DNA of 64,000 nt, from the NCBI RefSeq assembly GCF_023898315.1, contig NC_064619.1:482463376-482527375 (forward strand), in the 5' to 3' direction. Below, piece after piece: positions 56,264-64,000 of this stretch (positions are counted from its first letter, which is position 1; every line of letters starts with the position of its first letter). The position numbers and the translations under genes were made by a program. This stretch comes from Schistocerca nitens. Lineage: Eukaryota; Arthropoda; Insecta; Orthoptera; Acrididae. The notes beneath the pieces were generated by a model. That model did not search any database. It saw only the letters and a list, made by a program, of their open reading frames with translations, and was not told where the DNA came from.

Positions 56264-58250
56264 TTGGATGTGGGTGTGATTTAACTTAAAGGTTACAGGA
56301 GCGAAGGATGTGCTGTAAGCTGGTAGTAGTGGGAAGGATCCAGATGCCATGGGTTGTGAAGCAGCTATTGAAATTTTGCATGTTGCAAGTTGTGCTCTAT
56401 TGTGCCACTGGGTGGTCCCCCTTGTTTTGCCAACAGTTTGACAGTGCACATTCATTCAAGTTATAACATGGCCACTTTTGCAGGTGGCCTATCCTCTGAT
56501 AGGGTAGCATAAGCCTGTAACAGGACTGGAATAGATGAGTGGATTGGACAGGTTTTGCATCTGTGTCTTCCACAGGGGTATGATCCCTATGGGAGGGGAT
56601 TGGGGTAGGAGTGGTATAGGGATGGACTAGGATGTTGTGGCAGAACACTACTCTGTTAGGGGCTGGAAGTATCTAGGGTAGGATGGCCCTCATTTCAGGG
56701 CAATATGGAGCCTAGAGAAAGGACGTGGTTCAGTCATTCCAGTCTGGGGTGGTATTGAGTGACAAGGGGGAGGCTTCTTTGTAGTTGGTTCTTCAGGTGG
56801 ATGTGAGGACAGGTGTGCGTGAGGATATGGCTTGGGAGATCTGTTTGTGAATTAGGTCTGGAGGGTATTACCTGTCTACAAAGCCTTCATCACGCTGATC
56901 AACAGAATTCTCATCACTGCAGATGCATCTACCAAAGGTTGCCAGGCTGTATGGGAGGGATTTTTTGGCATAGAAAGGGTGGCAGAGTTGTTGGTGATTA
57001 GTGGGTTTGATGTGGACCAAGGTGTGGATGGAGGTGATCGACATCTAGGAAGGTGGCATGGTGGATGGAGTAGGACCAGGCGAAGTGGATGGGAGAGAAG
57101 GTGTTGAGGTTGTGGAGGAATGAGGAAATGTGTTCTTGCTATCGGTCCAGATTATAAGGATATCAATAAATCCGAAACATAGATGGGGGGGGGGGAGGGG
57201 GCTGGGGTTTTGGAAAGCTATGAATGTTTCCTCTAGGAGGCCCATGAAGAGGATGGCATTGGGGGGGAGTGCCATCAAGGTGCCCATGGCTGTGTCACGA
57301 ATTTGTTTGTATACCTTCCCTTCAAATGTGAAGTAGTTATGGATCTGATGTACTTGATTAGGTGTATGGGGAATGAAGTAATGGGTTTGGAATCTGCAGG
57401 GCATTTGGAGACATAGTGTTCAATTGCATGAGGGTTTTTGGTGTATAGGGTGGTTGCATCAACAGTGATGGGTAGGGATATGGGAGGTAAGTGTGTGAGG
57501 ATGGTGAAGAGCCAGTACAGGAAGTGGTATCTTTCATGTGGGTGGCCAGGTCTTGGACACTCGGTTGGAAATGTTTATCAACAAGGGTTGAGATTGTTGC
57601 AGTGGGACGCTGTAACCAGCCACAATGGGGCACCCAGGAATGTTAGGTTTGTGGATTTTAGGGAGCATGTAGAAGATCGATGTGCAGACTGTTGTTGGGA
57701 TGAATAAGGAGATGGATCCAGGGAAGAGGTTCTGGGAAGGGCCTAAGGATTTCAGTAGGGATTGGAGATTATGTAGGACTTCTAGGATGGGGTCAATCTG
57801 GCTGAACTTTTAGTTGGATGTGCTGGACGACTGGCAGAAGCTCTCTGCCAAGTAGTCACTCTGTTTCATCTCAATGGCACTGGAACCTTCGTCTATCAGG
57901 TCATGATCTGTTTTTAGGTTATGTAGGGAGGGACCTGGGGAAGTGTGATGAGGCCAGGTTGGAAGTTAGAATTCCTGGAAGGTGACCAGGGGATGGTTAG
58001 GTGAGAGTATTGGAGGATCATGATTGGATGGTGGTATGAATTGGGACAGTAAGGGTTCAATGTTGGGATTGCGTTGGCATTGGTTGGATTGATGGCAGAG
58101 AAGTTTTTCCACTGTAGGGACCAGGAGAAGGAGAGTAGGTCTTTCACAAGTCCAACATGGTAGAACCTGGGAGTACGGCCTTTGGATAGGACTGATACTT
58201 CTCTCTACATCCTTTAAATTTAACGGAAATCTTTTAGTGATCATGAGGAC
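55885..58250 (-). mobile_element. Penelope-like retroelement, decayed
   Basis: Minus strand, in order: an N-terminal 'DEGSSAIEMKQSDYLAE' segment near 57880 (the conserved 'ADKG.A.V.M...DY' region), MLPKIHKPNIPGCPIVAG near 57650, VKDTTS-like 'HMKDTTS' near 57545, TVDATTLYTKNPH near 57450 (reverse-transcriptase motif A), YFTFEGKVYKQIRDTAMG near 57310 (motif B) and FGFIDILIIW near 57160 (motif C, 'YVDD' decayed to 'FIDI'). After the reverse transcriptase PCGRHRCKTCPIH at about 56545-56582 matches the cysteine-rich linker before the GIY-YIG nuclease. The nuclease itself is not convincingly readable. The 3' part (55885-56200) is followed by 'acacactgtcgttgatagg'. Many stops; not functional. Confidence 0.8.
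56209..56261. repeat. (CA)n microsatellite
   Basis: Pure AC dinucleotide run of about 53 bases inside the Penelope-like relic. Confidence 0.98.
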
Positions 58251-58264
58251 CACTTCACCTTTTT

Positions 58265-58425
58265 ATTCAAGACTCAAAGAAATTAAAGACATTAGCTGCC
58301 ACTGGGCATTTATTTATGTCAATGGCACCAGTTAAAAATTTGTGCTGGACTGGGATTCGAACTCAGGTGCCCTGTTTATTAGGCAGATGCACTGACCATT
58401 GCGCCACCTGGATATAGTGATAACC
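58265..58425 (-). repeat. tRNA-derived SINE (ggtggcgcaatggtcag head)
   Basis: Minus strand starts with the A-box-like tggcgcaatggtcagtgca and B-box agttcgaatccc, then 'gcacaaatttttaactgg' and 'catgacataaataaatgccc'-type body. It abuts the 5' side of the Penelope-like element. No target duplication was determined. Confidence 0.7.
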
Positions 58426-58659
58426 ACAACTGCATGGACTACCACAGCACACCTCCTGTCCTGTCACACCAAAATTCTCAGCTTACACCACCCTACTGAT
58501 GAAGTGGCCTGCTCATGAGCCTCATTACTCGCGGCATCTCGCTGGTTACCGTAAGAGTTCGTGCTTGGTGCGCATCTTTAGTGAAGGAATCACTGACCGT
58601 CATCGCCGTAAATACATCCGAAAGAAAAGTCACCACACATATATACTATTTTATTCTGT

Positions 58660-59125
58660 AGGATCAATTGCAACTTTCCTCGCACTGCACACATCTTGTC
58701 TAAATCATTTCGCAATTCGTTTTGAAATCCTGATGGCTTCACTAGACGGTAAGAGAAAGAATGATGTGTTGCTCAGGTATCTAAATCGCTAATATACATC
58801 AGGGATGACAGAAAGCGTATAACACTTCCTCAGGGAAGTGTCATTTTAGCTTCAGTCGATGACTTCTTGTCACTAACTATAAACTGTAGCGTTCCTGACA
58901 GGTTATCACTAAAGCAGTTGCATGCAATTTAATCAGATGTCGTTTGTGAGATAAGGTTTCTAAAACCTCCAGGAACTATAGAAATATAGAACCTGCTTGA
59001 GATCCCCTGTCGATAGCACTCCTCCACTCGTGTGAATGAGCCATTTATGTTCCACAAGAATGATATTTTCTGAATTCCTGCAGACTTTGTGTCACTAAAT
59101 CATCCGCATGATAGGAAAAAACTAC
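58660..59125 (-). pseudogene. LINE reverse transcriptase fragment
   Basis: Minus-strand reading: SAGIQKISFLW, ECYRQGISSRFYIS, then NLSGTLQFIVSDKKSSTEAK, LP-stop-GSVI and LSSLMYISDL. This matches 'FLS.RSQFVV..GK.S....I..GVPQGSVIGPLLFLIYINDL' (motif B region) of a non-LTR element. The catalytic motif C is missing. Heavily degraded. Confidence 0.7.
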
Positions 59126-59734
59126 CGTATAATCTATTTCTAATATAAAAACCAATTTGCATTCAAGAAGAGATCAAAAGTTTTATCATTGGCGTAGCTT
59201 TCTTATCGGCAGAACCCAGCTTCTTCTTTCTCTCCAAGAGGGAAGCAGTATGTCATACTATAAACTATCCTTGCCTTTTGCATCCCTACTTCTGGTTTCT
59301 TCCTTCCATCTCATCTACATATCTTACTCTATCACTCCTCGTTCATCCTCTGTCCAGATGTACTATGAAAACGATATGGATACACCAGCCTCATGTTAAT
59401 ACTTTAATAGTTTGCAACATATGTCTCTTAGCCACTTCCAGAAGTTTCATTTGTGTTTATATAGTCATCATCCCATCATCTGTTTTCGATTTTAACGGTG
59501 ATCTCCAACACTGAGTATGGAAACATGTATCTGAATGTAAACCACCTGAAAACGGGCACAAGCTCTAAACCGGTCGTGTGTTCAGCAAAATTAGCTTCTA
59601 CTGTGACTGGTAGCGGTTATTACCCTACATCATGTAAAGGAAGAGTCCCGGAGGTTACCAGTATCCATTATGAATGAAAAAGATTTAAATATTAATAAGG
59701 CTGACATTTCTTAAATTATGCATGTTCATTATTA
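59126..59734. other. no gene recognised
   Basis: Short ORFs only. A 'ctgaaaacgggcacaagctctaaaccggt' segment at about 59547-59575 belongs to the recurrent CCGGT end motif noted in the findings. Confidence 0.45.
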
Positions 59735-61594
59735 TACGGGGTCGTCCATTGATAGTGACCGGGCCAAATATGTCACGAAATAAGCACCAAACGAAAAAAC
59801 TACAATGAACGAAACTCGTCTAGCTTGAAAGGGGAAACCAGGTGGCGCTATGATTGGCCCGCTAGATGGCGCTGCCCTAGGTCAAACGGATATCAACTGC
59901 GTTTTTTTTTAAATAGGAACCCCTATTTTTTGTTACATATTCGTGTAGTACGTAAAGAAATATAAATGTTTTATTGGACCACTTTTTTCGCTTTGTGATA
60001 GATGACGCTGTAGTAGTCACAAACATATAAGTACGTGGTGTCACGTAACATTGTGCCAGTGCGGACGGTATTTGCTTCGTGATACATTATCCGTGTTAAA
60101 ATGGACCGTTTACCAGTTGCGGAAAAGGTCGATATCGTGTTGATGTATGGCTATTGTGATCAAAATGCCCAACGGGCGTGTGCTATGTATGCTGCTCAGT
60201 ATCATGGACGACATCATCCAAGTGTCCGGAGCGTCCCCGGTTAGTTACGTTATTTAAGGAAACAGGAAGTGTTCAGCCACACTTGAAACGTCAACCACGA
60301 CCTGCAACAACTGATGATGCCCAAGTAGGTGTTTTAGCTGCTGTCGCGCCTAATCCACACATCAGTAGCAGACAAATTGCGCGAGAATCGGGAATCTCAA
60401 AAACGTCGGTGTTGAGAGCGCTACACCAACATCGATTGCACCCGTACCATATTTCTATGCACCAGGAATTACATGGCCACGACTCTGAACGTCGTGTACA
60501 GTTCTGCCACTGGGCACAAGAGAAATTACGGGACGATGACAGTTTTTTTGCACGCGTTCTATTACGCGCCGAAGCGTCATTCACCAACAGCGGTAATGTA
60601 AACCGGCATAATATGCACTATTGGGCAACGGAAAATCGACGATGACTGCGACTAGTGGAACATCAGTGACCTTGGCGGGTTAATGTATGGTGCGGCATTA
60701 TGGGAGGAAGAATAATTGGCCCCCCTTTTATCGATGGCAATCTAAATGGTGCAATGTATGCTGATTTCCTACGTAGCGTTCTACCGATGTCACTATAAGA
60801 TGTTTCAGTGCATGACAGAATGGCGATATACTTCCAACATGATGGATGTCCGGCACATGGCTCGCGTGTGGTTGAAGCGGTATTGAATACTGTATTTCAT
60901 GACAGGTGGATTGGTCGTCGAAGCACCACACCCTGGCCCGCACGTTCACCGTATCTGACGTCCCCGAATTTCTTTCTGTTGGGAAAGTTGAAGGATATTT
61001 GCTATCGTGATCCACCGACAACGCCTGTCAACATTACAGAAGGCGAACTACTCGCTGTAGAGACGAACGTATTGCCAAATGCATTGAGGATGACGGACAT
61101 CATTTTGAGCATTTATTGCATTAATGTGGTATTTACCGGTTATCACACTGTAACAGCATGCGTTCTGAGAAATGATAAGTTCACAAAGGCACATGTATCA
61201 CATTGGAGCAACCGAAATAAAATGTTCAAACGTACCTACGTTCTGTATTTTAATTTAAAAAACCTACATGTTACCAATTGTTCGTCTAAAATTGTGAGCC
61301 ATATATTTGTGACTATTACAGCGCCATCTATCGCAAAGCGAAAAAAGTGGTCCAACTGAAACATTCCTATTTCTTTACGTACTACACGAATATGTAATAA
61401 AAAACGGGAGTTACTCGTTAAAAAAACGCAGTTGATATCAGTTTGACCTATGGCAGCGGCATCTAGCGGGCCAACCATAGCGCCATCTGGTTTCCCCCTT
61501 CAAGCTAGACAAGTTTCGTTCTTTGTAGTTTTTTTCGTTTGGTGCTTATTTCGTGAGATATTTGGCCCGGTCACGATCAATGGACAACCCTGTA
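59735..61594 (+). mobile_element. DD41D-type mariner element, copy with ~300-bp TIRs
   Basis: Left TACGGGGTCGTCCATTGATAG; right 'atcaatggacaaccctgta' at 61594. Arms complementary with mismatches for about 300 bp, e.g. 'ggtggcgctatgattggccc' against 'gggccaaccatagcgccat'. One plus-strand transposase pseudogene lies between them. Confidence 0.88.
60101..61160 (+). pseudogene. DD41D-type mariner transposase with substituted catalytic residues
   Basis: Starts MDRLPVAEKVDIVLMYGYCDQN (60101). After a shift it reads RLVTLFKETGSVQPHLKR, ISSRQIARESGISKTSVLRAL (helix-turn-helix) and QFCHWAQEKLRDD. The first catalytic motif, normally SDEA, reads LRAEASFTNSGNVNRHNMHYWA, so Asp is Ala. Later VNVWCGIMGGRIIGP, FQHDGCPAHGSR (second Asp present) and WPARSPYLTSPNFFLLG, where the third Asp is Asn. 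I count 41 residues between the second and third positions. A stop follows ATENRR at 60643-60645 and others follow. Confidence 0.85.
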
Positions 61595-61659
61595 TATTTT
61601 AATACGACAACTGTTGTTATCGATATATATTGCCCATGTACTACAGAAATATACATGGT

Positions 61660-61850
61660 CATACACTAAGTCAGATAAGGCAGATGTCAGACTGAGGTAC
61701 GTTGGAAGAATCGTCAGGAAGTGTAATTGACCTACGAAGGAGGTAGGTTACAAGACCCTGGTTTACCGATACTAGAATATTGTTCGTCAGTCTGACCATT
61801 CGTAGCACATACGGTTAAACGCGAAACTAGGGAAGATCTGGTGTAAAGGA
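61660..61850 (+). pseudogene. LINE ORF2 C-terminal fragment
   Basis: Reads KADVRLRYVGRIVRKCN, TKEVGYKTLV and a 'NIVRQSDH' remnant, matching the same region as 40303-40800. Only about 60 codons survive. Confidence 0.6.
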
Positions 61851-62062
61851 GTTCAATATGTAGCAATAAACCTCTTTGTTTTTTTGCATCGATAACATAA
61901 AATATCTGACAGTATCCGACAGGACAGTCCCATCTATCCTACATATAAATTACTTTGTTTAACAACTGATGGCTTACAAAAACATCAAAACAATAGGAAA
62001 GTTGTTTAAAGTGTAGTTGCATGAGTGAAACTGAAAAATAATATATTAATTACTGTTAAAAC

Positions 62063-62065
<3 letters not shown>

Positions 62066-62122
<57 letters not shown>
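62066..62122. repeat. (TA)n microsatellite
   Basis: Uninterrupted TA repeat of about 55 bases. Confidence 0.98.
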
Positions 62123-62125
<3 letters not shown>

Positions 62126-62319
62126 TTAATTGTAAAGTAAGCTGTCTCGTTCTGGGTCATTTACATAAAAGAACCGTTCAAATGACCTATGGAACACGTA
62201 ACTAACAAACTAAATAACTATTGCTACCTCGAACGTATTTGTTAGAAAACCTAGTTAGATGTTGGAAAGGGTCTGACGACCCTAATCTTGTTTACTCTAG
62301 AGGACACAAATAAACTTAG

Positions 62320-63350
62320 GACGCGAAAGTGGCGAATACCAGGCAGGCTTCTGCCCCAATCATTCGCGCAGTGAACACATCTTCAATCTGAAAACATTTC
62401 TAAAATACAAGGCCTTCAGGAATTCTCCAATCATTTGCCCCTATACTGATTTCAAGAAGGCATATGATTTCGTTAGCCGACCATTCTTATTCAACATCTT
62501 AGAAGAACGGGGAGTCGACTCAAAAACATTGTGGCTAATCATACAGACAATGGATGGTGAAAGAACGAAAGTTGAATCCATGAGTGGAACCTCTGATCCC
62601 TTCATGATCAAAACTGGAGTACTCACGGTGACTTATTATCCCCAGTATTGTTGAACCTAGTCCTGGACAAAGTAATGAGGGAATGGGCCATACACTCAGA
62701 TAGCGACGAACAGCAACCAAACCAATAAAAATTAAAGAATACGCAGGAAAAGCTGATCTGCAAATCTGTAAGAAATCTCAATTCTTTCGCTCAACCAAAC
62801 CCACAAAAATTATAACAGAAGACGGAAAGATAAACAGAGTTGCACATTTCAAATATCTAGGTGAAGTCCTCGAACCTACAGGAGGACAGAAGATCTCATG
62901 GGAGATTTCACAACACCGAAGTGAAGAGAGCGTACGAGAAGGCAGAGGACAAAGATACTAAGAAATGCATGTCAATTAACACAGACACTACAACATAGTA
63001 ATCAAGCCTGCAGTACTGTACTGAAGCGTCATGGAAAGTATACTGAAGGAAGAATGAAAAATCATGAGATAAATTCTCGGCCCAATGCTAACAGAAGAGA
63101 AAAACTGACTACAATCTACTCTAGGAAACCTAGTGAGAGGACGTCAAACCTAACAGCAAGTGGCAGAAGAAGGTTAAAGCTCTACGGCTACATTAGCTGG
63201 CTACCACCAACAAAATAGACTAGAAGAACTCTGACACACATACGAGGGATCACGTTAACAGCACCATGTACAGCACATGTCCAAATTGACCTAGTAAACG
63301 GACTAATCGACCCAATAGAACCTGACAGCAGAAATACAGAGACAAGATAC
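62320..63350 (+). pseudogene. LINE reverse transcriptase relic, another clade
   Basis: Plus strand: EYQAGFCPNHSRSEHIFNLK, CPYTDFKKAYDFVSRPFLFNILEE (motif A, 'DFKKAYD'), DPFMIKTGVL then a shift into LSPVLLNLVLDKVMREW (motif B), and later FKYLGEVLEPTG. The catalytic FADD region is degraded. A different family from the RTE-like LINE at 28680-30249. Confidence 0.75.
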
Positions 63351-64000
63351 ACGATTGGATCATGATGTCAGAGAACGAAGTCTCAAAGAAAATGGGGACG
63401 TAGAAAAGTGAAGATAGAGACTCCATGGAGAAAATAACCGACAAATGTGAGCGGGACTCTCCCTCTGGCGGTTCTGTACAGACTGCATTACGTCTGTAAA
63501 TAGTTTAGCTGTAAGTTTTGATGAGTGAGTTTTCAGGTATCGAAGTAAGTTACATAGACGACCGTATCTTTTGATTGCATTAACTGCACCGCCACGATAC
63601 AGTAGTAATTGACAAAATCTCAGCTAAACACCTCCACTCATTCCTGACAAAGAGGCTACTTAACAAACAGACATATTTACAACAAACTGATTCTATAAGA
63701 GTTTTTTACCGGCACAGAGAATCATGGAAGCTCAGAAAGACTGTTCAAATGAGGCATAATGCTTTGCTGATCCTATAGGGCCTCTACATCTACATCTACA
63801 TGGCTGGTGCAATTCACAGTTAAGTTATATATGTTTGTCAATGTGTCAACTGTTGGGTGTTCTGGTGACTGTAAATTCGCAATTTTTTCACAAACACAAC
63901 TTTTACTGATGTAAGTTCACAAGGTTAATGACTGAACCATAAACGAAAGGTAACAATAACGATGCCAGTAAAAGTCTCCTAATTGAGGCAAACAAAAGTT
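63351..64000. other. no gene; possible LINE 3' tail at 63781-63830
   Basis: 'cctctacatctacatctacatgg' is a short hexamer repeat resembling the 3' tail of a common locust LINE in minus orientation. Nothing else recognised. Confidence 0.4.

Noticed and set aside
56075..56455. 126-codon ORF with a run of Val-Cys
   Set aside because: It includes the (CA)n microsatellite and the decayed Penelope-like 3' region; not an independent gene.
1..64000. Bacterial or viral insert
   Set aside because: No prokaryotic gene organisation and no viral structural genes; reverse transcriptases fit LINE and Penelope types, and the only LTR found is solitary.

Overview
This window looks like a large-intron or intergenic stretch of an orthopteran insect genome. 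The tRNA-headed SINEs whose 3' body reads 'ctgagcactatgggacttaac' (on one strand) are a repeat I associate with Schistocerca-type locusts. That attribution is from memory and was not searched. There are no operons, rRNA genes, CRISPR arrays or bacterial features. Most of the recognisable sequence is transposable elements in many states of decay.

Host content: the one convincing host coding element is a 146-nt internal exon at 8477-8622 on the minus strand. It has good splice sites and encodes part of an ADAMTS/papilin-type spacer domain, so much of the window may be intron of that gene. Two GC-rich islands (23190-23910 and about 53400-53850) stand out from the AT-rich background and carry plausible splice signals, but I recognise no protein in them.

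Mobile elements, left to right: Tc1 family C copy with a SINE inside (2.1-3.5 kb); mariner-like deletion derivative (5.4-6.0 kb); solo LTR (7.1-7.6 kb); Tc1 family A copy 1 (9.2-10.6 kb); SINE nested in SINE (15.9-16.3 kb); LINE endonuclease relic with a SINE inside (20.75-22.2 kb); Tc1 family E relic split by Tc1 family A copy 2 and a SINE (24.1-26.5 kb); foldback element (26.5-26.9 kb); Tc1 family D (27.0-28.2 kb); 5'-truncated LINE with two nonsense codons (28.7-30.2 kb); Tc1 family B copy 1 with an open 340-codon transposase (34.9-36.3 kb); a 0.63-kb direct duplication with Tc1 family A copy 3 exactly at the junction (37.6-40.3 kb); foldback SINE (40.9-41.2 kb); long-TIR DD41D-type element (41.35-43.5 kb); Tc1 family C copy 2 (49.5-50.8 kb); Tc1 family B copy 2 (50.9-52.3 kb); Tc1 family F (54.5-55.7 kb); Penelope-like element (55.9-58.25 kb); LINE relic (58.7-59.1 kb); second DD41D element (59.7-61.6 kb); LINE relics (61.7 kb, 62.3-63.3 kb).

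The elements do not form a pathway. Their interest lies in how they interact: nested insertions with clean target-site duplications, SINEs that swap tRNA heads and tails, a transposase family with unusual catalytic spacing, a nonsense codon recurring at one conserved Trp in two Tc1 families, and a duplication bounded by TA dinucleotides with a Tc1 element at its junction. All family names come from reading translated motifs by eye; no search was run.
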